64,000 nucleotides of DNA from Isoetes taiwanensis (lineage: Eukaryota > Streptophyta > Lycopodiopsida > Isoetales > Isoetaceae): contig JAJEKV010000010.1 of assembly GCA_021234155.1 (NCBI GenBank), positions 20,982,833-21,046,832 on the forward strand. Direction: 5' to 3'. A model generated the notes under the pieces. The model saw only the letters and a list, made by a program, of their open reading frames with translations, ran no database searches and was not told the origin of the DNA. Of the stretch, positions 12,191 through 23,149 are shown one piece after another. The position numbers and the translations under genes are program-made. How positions within the stretch are numbered: position 1 is the first letter of the stretch; each line of letters starts with the position of its first letter.

Positions 12191-12640
12191 AGATATTATG
12201 CCTGATGTATATTCTGATGAGTAAAGCATCAGATAAATTAACAATAGTCAGGTTTAGCATCAGAAAAATAGTCAGGTTATTAGTCAAAAGAATAGTCAGG
12301 TTTAGCATCAGGAAAATAGTCAGATTATTAGTCAAAAGAATAGTCAGATTAATAATTACTCGAATAGTCAGGTTGCTAGTCAGAAAAATCGTCATATTAT
12401 TAATCAGTGCAATAGTCAGAATGTATTCATCAGGATATTCATCAGTATACTAGTCAATGCAATACTCAGGTTAACAGTCAGACCTTGCATCAGATTGTGC
12501 ATCAGTATTTGCATCAGTTGCATATACATCAGACTGATAGTCAGCATATTCATCAGTAATCAGCATCACTTTTATGCTCAGGTCACTCATCATCAGGATC
12601 ATCAGATATATATCTGGTAGGCCACCTGATGCTTATTCTG
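12190..12640. repeat. Right subterminal CATCAG/GTCAG array of the CACTA element
   Basis: This array uses the same unit vocabulary as the left one (TAGTCAG, AGCATCAG, AATAGTCAGGTT). Units here are mostly in the same orientation as at the left end rather than mirrored. Short spurious ORFs run through both strands and are not genes. Confidence 0.9.
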
Positions 12641-12667
12641 ATGTCTAGCGGTCATTCTCTTGTAGTG
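12627..12667 (-). repeat. CACTA right terminal inverted repeat
   Basis: The repeat ends in CTCTTGTAGTG on the plus strand, mirroring CACTACAAGAG at the left end. It is directly followed by the GAA target duplication. Confidence 0.95.
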
Positions 12668-13713
12668 GAAGGGTAAACGGTAGAATGGGAATATGGGAAG
12701 TGGGTAATGAAGGGCCCTCGACCTCAATGGGCAGCGTCCCGATGTGGAGGTCTACATCAACGAGTGGGACAGTGGAGGTGCATGAAGCAAAGGGACGTGT
12801 CTCAAGCCCTATCCCTACGTGTGACGCAAGATCCATTGTGGCTCCTAAATCAATCCCACCAGGCTCACCTGCGGCACTAACTGCTCCTCCAACTAGTACT
12901 CCATCTCTTCCGCATACATCCTCAACCTGCCATGCATGTCTCTCAAGTGGAGCCTCTCCCTCCTCTGCATCGATATGGCCATCACGGGCCAAGAGTCTAC
13001 TCTGGGTCTCACGAAAACGAGCCTCTGCATCTTCTTCTCGTATCTGCACTAGAGCCTGAATACGGTCTGCTATTCACTGTGAGCCCCCCTGTGGGTATCT
13101 CTGAGCTAACTCCTGAGGAGAGTACACCCTCGTGTTCCTCTCCCGCTCGGCCATGACCTATCTCTGCAGCCCCGCCCTGTAATGACTATCCTGCTGGCAG
13201 ACAAGATACTCTGGCCTAGCACACCTCGCCTGTCTGCGAGCTCGGCACCTCTCCCTCTCCCTCTCCTGTGCAGCCTCATTCTCAAGATCAAGTGGCCGTG
13301 TCCTGCGTGCACCTGGCCGACGAGCAACCCAAGGAACCTCAGGATGCTTGGTCTTCTGGTGCTTCTGCGTACCATTCAACAACAAACTCATATAACCCTC
13401 TCCACGGCTGAGGGTGTGTGAACAACCCTTGTGCACACAAAACCACCTATCCTCTGATCTTGTTGGCAACCCAGGAATGGTTATGAACAACCGTCTGATC
13501 CTCCAACATCCATGGAGTACATCCCTAAATTAATAAACCTGAGACCTAAATCTATGTACCTAACATTATATTCTAAAAAATATATGCATGACGAACGATA
13601 AGATCCTAGGTACACGACACTTACCTGTCAGGTGCAAACATCCTAATCTGCGGTGCGTGTGGTGGTGGTGGCATGACGCCCTCGGCCTCTCGAGGCTGGT
13701 CCTCCCTATCCAT
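12668..13713 (-). pseudogene. Interrupted minus-strand gene with a C-x4-C / H-x4-H motif
   Basis: Exon 1 runs from ATG at 13713 to 13625 (donor AG^GTAAGT). Exon 2 starts at 13524 after a TTTAG acceptor and joins in frame. The protein begins with a short Pro/His-rich segment. It then has a possible zinc finger with the pattern W-F-C-V-H-K-G-C followed 20-25 residues later by H-Q-K-T-K-H. An Arg/Glu-rich, probably helical region and a Pro/Val-rich tail follow. I do not recognise the family; BED/C2H2-like fingers occur in both transposases and host DNA-binding proteins. Two in-frame stops break it: TAG at 13160-13158 and TGA at 13076-13074. The CACTA element cuts the frame at 12668. GC content is higher than in its neighbours. 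Confidence 0.6.
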
Positions 13714-14220
13714 ACCTAAGGTAAGAGATAAGAAGAAGAAGCATTAATATTATAAAATGTTAACGAATACTAAATGAAGCGGCATACTTAAACACAAAAT
13801 CATAGCTCATATGCATAAAACAGATTAAGAGAATGGAATTCCTCATTTACCAATTTGCAACTATGATTTTAGAACTATCATGATAAATTTAGATTGAACT
13901 CAATAAAACATATAATAAGAATAAGAAGTCTTCAAGCATCAATTTGCAATCACGAGTTCAGGATAAACTAGTACTTTAGATCTTTGTTTCGACAAAAATA
14001 CAAAAAGAGAGAAAGAAGGACATTATCCATTGGAACAAAATCAGAGAAAACAAAATATTCATTTACAGTTGTTGGAACTCGTGGAAAGCACTATTCATTT
14101 GAGAATAAACAATGTTCATTAGGGATTGAGAAAAATGCGGTAGCAAAATATAACTATTCACAAAAATTACAAGAATGGATAATTCTTTTTTATTACAACT
14201 TTGGAAAGAACAAGAATAGA
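13714..14220. other. AT-rich spacer, no gene seen
   Basis: This lies upstream of the minus-strand gene start and may include its promoter. Short ORFs on both strands have no motif or codon bias that I can support. Confidence 0.4.
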
Positions 14221-14224
14221 TATT

Positions 14225-14635
14225 TCCTGAGCGGTTTTTCTGAGCGCCGCCTTCCGTGCGTGTCTGGGCGATTGGCGTTGGGGGCGTCTGTTTTCCAGCA
14301 CCCAGTTGTGAAGAGGTTACGGTTCGGAGTTGCTTGGTGAAGTTTTGCCTGCTGGAGGTATGAAGGTCAGCTTTTTGCTTGTGCAACAACATGGATTTTT
14401 GGATCGGTGAGCAGCCATAGTCATCCTGGCAACGGTTTTTTCCCAGGTGGTTTATAATCCGGGTCATGATGGTTGTGTTCTAGCTCACGTTGTGCTTTGA
14501 TTTAAGGGCTTCGGCCCATGTTCTTGTTTGGACTTCGGTCCAGGACTTCGGTCCCTTATGTACTTGGTCCCATAACCCGATTGGGTTCCGTGGACGTTAA
14601 AAATTTTTCCTTCCTTCCTTCCTTCCTTCTATAAC
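14225..14635 (+). mobile_element. 3' end of a retroposon with a (TTCC)n tail
   Basis: A GC-richer segment ends in CCGTGGACGTTAAAAATTTT and then a (TTCC)n run. The same 3' terminus, CTCCGTGGACGTTAAAAAAA, recurs at 25238-25255 followed by (TATTC)n. A related inverted piece lies near 36795. A shared 3' end followed by a variable microsatellite is typical of some LINE/SINE families. The body includes hairpin-like GGCTTCGGCCC and GGACTTCGGTCC stems. No ORF is supported, so LINE and SINE cannot be separated. Confidence 0.55.
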
Positions 14636-14690
14636 AAATTTTGGAAGGTTTCTCTCTATAACAAATTTTGGAAGGTTTCTCAAAAAAACA
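14626..14690 (+). repeat. Short tandem duplication
   Basis: CTATAACAAATTTTGGAAGG and the following TTTCTCT are present twice in tandem just downstream of the (TTCC)n tail. Confidence 0.8.
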
Positions 14691-15129
14691 AAACCCTGCT
14701 TACAGAACACAGCCACCAGCCACTCAAGTGGGAAAGTTTCTTAAGCAAAATGAGCTCTTGAGAGTCTGGAGAGTCTGATGACTGGATGATCAGTTATAAA
14801 TAAATCTTCAAACAAATCTGCTATCTCATTTTTTAAGAAAGAAATAGTAGAAGATAACAATATTTTACCTGTTAAGAACTCAAACTTGCAACAAAATCAG
14901 TAACCTGGAAATAATGAAGGAAAGTTGCACCACAGCTGTCTAAATTCTGGATCAATTTATAAAAATTTTACTTCAAATTCTCCTTAGACGCTGGAAAACC
15001 GGGCTTGTAAATGTGAAACTGGTTCTTCAAAAATCTTTCTGATCTCCACAACAAACAGCCGTATCACAATTTTGTAAATGGGAAGCTGGTATCTCTAAAT
15101 CTTTCAAATGTTTCTGATCTCAACAACTG

Positions 15130-15780
15130 GTGAATCGGCTTGTAAATCCGAAGCAAAATACCTCTGAATCGGCCTGCATCTCAACAACTGGTGAATCGGC
15201 CGAAGCAAAGGATAATATATATCTTCTTTTTCTAGCTGAGTGCCAGATAATTCCTGGGCTCTATATAAACAACGAAAAGAGGATGCTGGAGGCGAGACTT
15301 GCTTGGCAAGGCTATGAAACATCTGGAGCTTCACTTCATTTCGATTGTTTGAAGGGGGAGTGGTTAGGTCTATGAATCGGCCAGACTAAATCCGAAGCAA
15401 AATATCTATAAATCGGCCTGTGAATCCGCATGCAAATCAGAAATGAGGGGCTGGTCTTCAAAATAGAAAGCTCGTCTTCAAAATTCGAAGCTCTCTTCAA
15501 CAAACAAGAGACTGGTCTTCAAAATCGGCACTTCAAAATCGGCACTGGTCTTCAAATCAGTCTGTGAATCAGCATGGAAGTTAGAAATAAGAGGCCGATC
15601 TTCAAAATAAGAAGCTCTTCTTTAAAACCCGAAGCTCTCTTCAATAAACAACTGGTCTTCAAAATCAGAATCAAAACTAGTCTTCAAAATCGGCACTGGT
15701 CTTCAAAATCGGAATCAGAATCGAAACTGGTCTTCAAAATCGGCACTGGTTTTCAAAATCGGCGCTCCTTCTATGACTTC
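15130..15780 (+). repeat. Degenerate CTGGTCTTCAAAATCGGCA array
   Basis: Repeats of about 18-20 bp built on GGTCTTCAAAATCGGCACT, mixed with AAGCTC and GAATCGGCC pieces, span this region. The left boundary of the large direct duplication (about 15497) falls inside the array. Short ORFs through it are repeat artefacts. Confidence 0.8.
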
Positions 15781-15924
15781 AAGAATGCCCTGAAAAAAGA
15801 AAACATGCAACAGAAATAGAATTGCATACGAAAAGACGAAAGGATTAATTCTAGCCATAGACATTAATTTTAGGTTCATTATGAATGGCTGTTAACGTAG
15901 ATAAAAAAATATCATAAACTAATA

Positions 15925-16150
15925 ATAGATATGGGGGATTCTATGGAAACCTCGCCAAGTTAGCAATATTGGAAACTAATAATAGATCTGGGGGATTCTA
16001 TGGAAACCTCGCCAAGTTAGCAATATTAGAAACCTCCCCAGGTTAATCTTGATGGAAACCTCCCGAAGTTAGCAATGGAAACCTCCCAGACTTCGAAAGC
16101 TGGGGAGGTTTCCTCGATGAAAATTTGGGAGGTTTCCATTTCTTGGGGGG
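15925..16150. repeat. GGAAACCTC repeat cluster with inverted copies
   Basis: A unit of about 58 bp (AAACTAATAATAGAT through CCTCGCCAAGTTAGCAATAT) occurs twice in tandem. GAAACCTCCC units follow, then inverted GGGAGGTTTCC units that could fold with them. The second copy lies at about 47,415-47,640. Confidence 0.75.
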
Positions 16151-16159
16151 GGGGGACCT

Positions 16160-16700
16160 AACCAAATTCGGGCGTATATAATTTGAGCGTTTTCTCGGCC
16201 TCGAGCAGTTTTTGGCGCCAGGTCTCTGCTGACGATTATGAGAGCAATCGAGCATCCGCGTTACGATCTTAGGAGGTACAGCTTTATTTCGCTTTTAATC
16301 TTTGTATTCAAGGGAACCCAAAAAATCAAGATGGAGAGCGGCAGCTTAAGCTGGGAGCGACATGAAAATCTAGTATGTGCTTAGAGCGCTTGACTATATG
16401 GCCTGCATTTGATCCAATAATGACAGACGAAAATGCCAAGTGGGGAATTCCAGAGCAAGATTTTAGTTTGAATTGGGAAATAGCATCTGCAGAGCAGCAA
16501 GAATGCCTTCTCTAGAAGAGCAAGAAGTTGGTGCCATTCGTTTGGCACAGTGAACTGCTGCAAAGAGCTTTTTTGAGTTTTTGAAGGGTTCACATTGCCA
16601 GGAAGATGAAGACGATAATAGAACCTGCCTCCCTGTCTCAGGTTCTTCGTCTGGATATTCTTGAAAATGATTACAAGTAAGTGGTAATTTAGAAGAAACA
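16160..16700 (+). pseudogene. Possible 5' exons of an unidentified gene
   Basis: After a TATA-like GTATATAATTTGAG (about 16177) an ATG near 16239 opens a 13-codon exon (M-R-A-I-E-H-P-R-Y-D-L-R) ending at a good donor, AG^GTACAG. Further on, 16405-16520 reads F-D-P-I-M-T-D-E-N-A-K-W-G-I-P-E-Q. The second copy at 47,985-48,085 continues as E-V-G-A-I-R-L-R-N-E-G-T-A-A-K-E-L-F-E-F-L. The two copies break the frame at different places, so the original may have been open. I do not recognise the protein. It may be the start of the TNP1-like relic downstream or of a captured host gene. Confidence 0.3.
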
Positions 16701-18040
16701 GAGGAACAGTAAATATGATCTTCTTCGGCTTCCTATTTGTAATTGTCTTCTACTGTCTAGAATGTAGGACTTTTGAGAAGCCTATAAAGGATATGTTAAA
16801 AATATGGAACTAGTTGTTTGGAATTTATCCTAGTTGAGAGAGCCTCAGATTCTTTCAAGTTTTCAAATTCCTGCACACATTTTGATAAGTTTCAAATGAT
16901 TTCCTCTGACCGCAGTGAAGTAATAAGCAGGTGATGGAAACGTGGCTCTTTGTTGCTTGCATGCTGCTTTTGATAGGATTTTGCAGTATTTGTGCAGAAG
17001 GAATGCTTATGCTTCACAAGATTCTGTTTGTGAAGGATTAACTTATGTAGACAGTAACAGATTGTTTATTTAAAGATAAAAGCATAGTGTGTTGTCGTGA
17101 TGGATTACAGTGGAAAGGGGTAGATGCTGGGGTAATCTTATAGATACACTGATTGTGTTAGCATCTTTCCATGTCATACTCTCTAGATGACTAAACATGC
17201 CATATGTTGCTGACATGGCTCTACTATAAAGCCATAGTCATGCCTTTCTAGATTTATTCAGTTCTCTCACTAGTGTAGCTACTTCGTGTATCTCATTTGC
17301 CTTCTTGCATATTCACTCCACATCTTCAGATTGCTTGAAAATCTAGGAAAAGGTATGATGTAGAAAGGTCCATGGGCATTAATGCTAGTGTACAGGTGGA
17401 GGTGGTCATGGTTTTTGGTATGAACTAACTGTTGCAGGTGTAGATTGTACAATTTGACATCATGGAATGACAGGTCTGAACAGTCATTTAGGGAATGAAT
17501 ATTCAAATAAAGGGGCATAATCATGGTTTAAAGTTGACTTAGGTTAAATGTAATTTTCATAACAATGAGTGCTGTTTCCGAAAATGATTAGAAATAAGTG
17601 GTAATTTAGAAGGAACAGGGGATGCATGTGTTGATAATTCCTTTGTCTACACTTTCAGGTTTGGTAGCATGTGTATCACATATGTTTGAGTTTTGCCTTT
17701 TGTTTGTTTGCCTACATGACTTATTTGCTGCTTTTATCCTCTTTAGTGGCCCCAAGCAAAAGTTCCAAGAAGGGAGGAGGTAGCTCCCGAGGTAGACAAG
17801 AGACCACCGAAGACGCCTCCACTAATTTGACATGATTGGGGGATTGAAGCAAGATGAATTGGAGAAGTTCAAGCCTGTGATAGAGAAGCAGCTTCAGCTT
17901 ATCACACCAGCAACAAAAGCCCTTAGTTATAAAGCAAGGCGGAAGCTCTTTTAAAAGGGTTAGATCAAAGTATAGTACTAGAGTTGCATGGTTTGATGTG
18001 TTGGAATGATTTAATTTTCCTTCTAATTAATGAAGGAACT
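16700..18040. other. Unassigned sequence of the duplicated block
   Basis: This is mostly AT-rich intron-like sequence. At 17745-17950 there is a short Ser/Gly/Lys coding-like stretch (A-P-S-K-S-S-K-K-G-G-G-S-S-R-G-R) after a TTTAG acceptor, followed by L-K-Q-D-E-L-E-K-F-K. Stops interrupt it in both copies. No family is recognised. Confidence 0.35.
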
Positions 18041-18349
18041 GACTCGAGTGTTGCAGTGTAAAATTTATCAAGGTTACCAACATTGATGGAGACGAAGAAG
18101 AAAATGAGGTTATAAAGGATGACGAGGATGAAAACTTGACGCTTACAAGGTTTTCCAAGAAACATCAGGTTGTTTGATTTTTTGCATTCTTTTTATATTC
18201 TTGTTTGATTTTGTATATTATGGGCTTATTGCTACAGTCATATAGAAGCTAGATATTGGAGCACAAATACTTGCCACAGCAGTCCATTTCCCATGAACTG
18301 CCCTGAATACGACGTCTGACTCATCCTGATATTGAAGTCCATGTGATTT

Positions 18350-19340
18350 CCCTTGATGAACCCAAATGGGTTCATTCGTACACTTTTTTTGAAATTCTAT
18401 TATAGCTCCGGGATAAAGAATTTGTCTACATACTCACAATATGTTGTCATCCATGAGTGTACATATAAGGAAAAATATATGAAAAATATAGAAAGCTTCT
18501 ATTACCAGCCATAATGTGGAGTCGAATGCAAAGGGGTCAAGTTTATTCTCAAAGTCTTTAACATTTCTCACATTATTTTGCAAATATGATTTTTCCTAGG
18601 AATTCTAATTCTTCCATCTTGTAATTCATGATATGAGAAATCTATCACAAGAAGAATTAAAAAAATCTATGGTAGAATTTTCGAGAAATAATTCCTTAAA
18701 GTTTGAAGTTCAAAAGTTCTTTATGGACCCAGTTAGGTCCCTCGAGGGTCAAAATTTTGAAAATTCATAGTACTACTCCACTTTTTGAAAAAATGAAATC
18801 CATTTAGCAAGACATGTAGTACTTAGTATCTACTTCCATTGAAAAATAATAGTACCTTCACATTCTTATTCTATTTCAAATATCATGGATATGAAATGGT
18901 TCCTGGATGTCTATTTTTCAGAAATTCCTTAGGGACCCGACTGGGTCTCTCAAGGATTGAAATTATAATTTGCTCATTGATATATCAAATTTTTATGAAA
19001 TCACATGAAATTTGAAAAATGAGTAGCATTTGTAGGCTATGTTCATAGAAAATTAATGTTATCTTGAAATTTGTATTCCATGTTGAGTGTCATGAGATTA
19101 TATCATATCATCGAAACCATTGAATTGAGTGTATTTCAAGGTGCGATTTATGCCAAACTTGTGAAGAATTTTATTTTGTCATTGAATATGGTGGTACAAC
19201 TTCGAGTTAATCTTACAATTCATGTGTTCATATTTAAAATCTCATAAGTATCATGAAGAACTAGTCCCTAATATGGAGAAGGGATTGAAGGACCCATACG
19301 GGTTGATGAACCCAAACAGGTCCCTGAGACAACTCTAGTG
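18350..19340 (+). repeat. Degenerate repeats with GGACCC...GGGTCC hairpins
   Basis: Five short stems built on GACCC/GGGTC or AACCC/GGGTT lie at about 18357, 18725, 18934, 19290 and 19305-19325. TGAACCC-AAAT-GGGTTCA is one. They sit in similar AT-rich context with TTTGAAAATTCATAG-like phrases, so this looks like an eroded tandem family of 200-350 bp. There is no coding signal. The second copy is at about 49.8-50.8 kb. Confidence 0.45.
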
Positions 19341-19379
19341 TTAAATCCTCTGAATTTTTCCGTTTCGGAGGCATTTACT

Positions 19380-21650
19380 CGCATGTGCTTTGCAGGCTAT
19401 CTACTTGTATTAGTTGTGGAGGCACAGAGTTCCTTTGCGATAAAAGATCTATAAGGAATGATCCTATATAATTTAGTTTGTACTTCCTGTTCTGCCTCCT
19501 CGTATACTTAATGTTTAGTCTGATAATTGTAACGTGAAAACCTTAATAGCACTTAATTACATTCACCACAAATAACGAAGTCATAAACAGAGTGTACTTT
19601 TCAAGATGTTCTGATTTAATTGTGAAAGAAAATATATATGGTACTATGATTTGCAGTAAAGCTGCAAGTGAGCTAGAGAACACTGTAGGTGCACACTGGT
19701 ACTCCATCTAAGATCAACTTTATGAGTTCCGACAGGAATGGAGAACCATCATAGTTAGTACCCGACCATACAGTAAAGTCGTTGATATCATATTTTTGTC
19801 TTATCAATAAGCTCATGTGAAGGTAGTTTATACCTAGATTCATAGGGGTTTCTCTTTGTCTAGATATTAGCCTTTTGTTCTTCATAGAAATGGGATCTTA
19901 GCTTTTTATTTCGTTTAATAGTGGACACATTATTGGATTTAGCAGCTGCAGCTTTCATGGTGGCATTGCAAATTAGGCATCTCCTGATAATGCCGGCTGC
20001 ATGCACATTTCTGTTGCCACTGTCCTTGTCAATTTGCCTAGGTGCTTATGCCCCTTCACCTTGCCTTTGGGTGCAACATTGATGTGCATGGGCATTGCTT
20101 AGTGCTTAGTCATTTGTTATTCTATAGTTAACTAATGAAAGGCTGCACAAGGGTTGGGGTAGGCACATTCTATTTTGAGAATTCTACTCTTTAAAGTCTT
20201 GTACCGCTGATAAAGATAAATTTTGATTTATGCTATTCTTATGGAGGGCAGTAGGTACCTCTTGTTGACCCATAAGGATAGTACATCTAGCCCCACTAAT
20301 TTGACCATCTTGACTACTCAAAACCCTCACGTCAAAATAGCTCTGCTGTGGGCATTAAATTTGTACTAATCAATGTGATGTTCTAACTCAAACCCATTAC
20401 TGTTATGCCCAGTGAATATTGTAGCTTGATACGCGTTATACTCTGGATTTTTTTCACTTTGAATAAGCGTATATGCAAAGTTCGGAGGAGCTAGATAGGA
20501 ATTTTAAATGTTGAAATCGAAGGGGATGATTCCCTTTCTTAAATGCCATTTCTAACCTACACTTGTCATTTTTGAAAATTTTTACTTTACAACATACATG
20601 TGTTAGACGGGAAGATGCATGACCTATAAAGACCTAAATGCATTGTTTTCCATATCGACTGATTTTAGATTGAAGTTGCAAACATTGATCATCTAAATGC
20701 AAAAAATGAATTTTATTTTGCATAAAAGGATCATCTCAACTAATGCACCCTCTGTTAAGGATGCAGAATTGAACCTCCCAAATCGTGTCCCTGTTAAAAG
20801 GCACAGAACCAAGAAGATGCCAAGGAGTGTACATGCTGCCATTTGAAGCGGAAGGTATGCCCTCTTCAACATGCCCTGTTTATAAAAATCTGGTTTAGGG
20901 CAATGGAGTATTGGAAATGGTTTAGGCCAATGGACTATTGCAAATGGACTATCCCTGCTGGTAGCAGATTCCATGAATTATAGAGATATGGTTGCCTTCC
21001 AATGAGACAGATTTCGGTGCCGCATCCGATGAGATGACAGGGAGTAGCATCTACACTCATCGTCGATGTCTAATGAGAGTCTAGACCCTGCCTCATAAGA
21101 AGTTTGCTGTTGGCTTGGAATAACACATGGCTAGAATTTTGTTAGCTGTCGTAGGATCCTTTAAGATCTCCCTTTCACATTGAATTATTAGGCTTATTTG
21201 TTCCAATCAACTCACTTTTATTCAAGACATGCACTTACCCTTTTGTCCTTGGTAGATGTCTAGCAGGCCTATAAAATGCTAGGAGTTTTGGCATGTTTTT
21301 CTATCATATGCAATAGATAGGTAAAACATTGCTTACAGCCCTTCGACGACATGCTTGAAGTGTGAGAAGTGAAAACAAAATTCTGTGTCAAATGCTGTGA
21401 ATAGTTGGTTGTTGAGTTCCTGTCTACCCATGAATTGCCTTTCATTCTATCAAGTCCCAGGGATGCGCTCTCAGTCTTGCATGTAGGTAGCATTTCTTTA
21501 TGCCTTTTCTTTCTTGAAGAGCCATTGAATTTAGTGTACCCTGAACTTAAGGATCTTTTCTTTAATTGAGCTTCCCTACTTTAAGAGTTTTTTATCATTT
21601 TATCATGTTGGCTTGCAATGACACATGGCTTTAACGCATGGCTTTCTTTG
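19380..21650. other. Unassigned intron-like sequence
   Basis: This is AT-rich and carries only short ORFs that are the same in both duplicate copies without recognisable motifs. It contains the first of two diverged local repeats (20446-20690). Confidence 0.4.
20446..20690 (+). repeat. Diverged local direct repeat, unit 1
   Basis: This resembles 23150-23390: GATTTTAAATGTTGAA, ATGCCATTTCTAA, GAAGATGCACGACCTA-like and CATCGACTGATTTT blocks occur in the same order in both. The divergence is much greater than between the two large copies, so this repeat is older. Confidence 0.7.
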
Positions 21651-23149
21651 CATGTAGTTTAAAGCTTTAGATCACATTGGCAAAAAAGGTGGAAGGAAGA
21701 ACATGGAGGAAAAAAGGCAAATGAAGGTAGCTTGTTGTAATCTTAATTGAGTCACAAATTTCGCTTATTTTTTAAGGTGTTTCATTGGTCTAACAAGAGG
21801 ATAAAAAGGTTACTAATGACATTTTTCTCGTTTCAGGAGTAAAAGAAAGAGAAAAGTAAGAGCATGGACGTGCATGAAGATATTCAAGCTGATGCTGATC
21901 ATTTAGAGTTCAAAGCAGAGGTAGCCGCTCGTGTTAATCATTTTGGGTTCGATATAGAGGGTGCGAAGTCGGATTGTAATGAGTTTGACGGTTTAGGATT
22001 GGAGGGCAGGGAGGTGACAACCCCACTAAGGTTGGTCAAGAAGGTGATGATGGAGGCGTGCTTTACAGAGGTAGAGGTAGATGAGCAGACATTGTTGAAG
22101 TCAATAATGCTGGTACGCCTGATTTGGCACAGAAAGGGATAAAGAAAAAGAAGCAGAAGAAGAAAAACAAGAAGAAATTCAAGAAGTTCAAGGGGAGAAA
22201 CTGGAGTGCTGTTTTTGGTGATGCTACTGCTGCTCAAAATACTGCCCAGTACAAATTACTTCAAACGCGCAGCTGATTCTCGAACAGAATTTTCTTCTTT
22301 ACTAGACTTGGAATTGAGCAAGACTTACTGATGAAATTTTTTTGGCATGCTTTGCAGCGAGGATCCTCTATCAACGTCTTAGTTAAGAAGGTTGTAACAT
22401 TCACCTATAATATAAAATATTCTCTTAGCCTTAAGCGTGTATTCGTTTTCTTTAAATGCTCTCTCTCTATCCTTGTTCTCTTTTTATAAAAGGCTTAAAT
22501 CACCATATAAATATTTCTGATTTTTATTTATTCTTATTTTCCCTTCTCTAGTTTTGCTTACTCTGTTTTACAGCAGAACTTGAACGGTTTGAAGTGTTTT
22601 ACAGCAGAATTGAACTTCATTTTTTTTAATTGTCGAATATTTTAGTTATGTAGCCAATCGGCAGCCGCTTCAAGATGCATGCTATTAGATGTATTAAGGC
22701 TTCTGAGAGGGGTATGCAGAGCATATGTTTGCATCAGATTTAGAGTTCTCATTTCATGTCACAGGGCTATGTAAGCAACAATTGACAGAAGCAATTGATC
22801 AGCTCTAAAGGCGATCGTAAACAGGATGTAAATACTTACATCTTTTATGGGTCTGCAGTAAAACAAGGGCACTTTTAGAAGGGAAACTTATTCATTATCA
22901 TATCAAGAGCCATGATTTAGGATCTAAATTGGCTGGTAATTACCACAAACACGTGTAGTGAAATACCACGCAGATCTAGTGACCATAATCTGAATGATAA
23001 TGAAAGCTAACCATGCACACCATGCACATTTCTCTATTTTCGGGAAATATGCACAATATGGCATTAGGTTATGCCACCTTGTAGTTATGACCTTGGTAAT
23101 ATGAGAAGTTCGAGCGCATGTGCAATGGTTCAGTTTTTACCATAAACAG

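Larger units (their letters stand above)
149..12667 (+). mobile_element. Complete CACTA (En/Spm) DNA transposon, 12,519 bp
   Basis: The left end begins CACTACAAGAGAATGAC at 149, and the reverse complement of the right end begins with the same 17 bases at 12667. The inverted repeats extend to 41 bp (149-189 and 12627-12667) with three mismatches. The bases outside each end are GAA (146-148 and 12668-12670), the 3-bp target duplication expected for this superfamily. Both ends carry subterminal arrays of CATCAG and GTCAG units, the usual binding region for the accessory protein. The element encodes a TNP2-like transposase (plus), a TNP1-like gene (minus) and an extra SET-domain gene. A further element is nested at 2089-3048. 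The intact ends and target duplication argue for a fairly recent insertion, although the transposase has a one-base frame break. Confidence 0.96.
18048..22270 (+). pseudogene. Decayed TNP1-like gene
   Basis: At least two exon-like pieces resemble the TNP1-like gene of the CACTA element on the left. One is an acidic exon at about 18060-18168 ending L-T-R-F-S-K-K-H-Q. The other, at 21658-21727, encodes F-K-A-L-D-H-I-G-K-K-G-G-R-K-N against F-K-A-V-D-H-L-G-K-K-G-A-R-K-N in the element, with the same splice phase on both sides. A downstream piece (21864-22260) has D-V-H and acidic stretches and a Lys-rich tract, like the element's last exon, but a stop follows the expected acceptor. Intervening exons are not found. 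I read this as a relic of a second CACTA-type element. Confidence 0.45.

Noticed and set aside
18250-19400. LTR retrotransposon
   Set aside because: No gag-pol motifs, no primer-binding site or polypurine tract, and no terminal TG...CA repeats were found.
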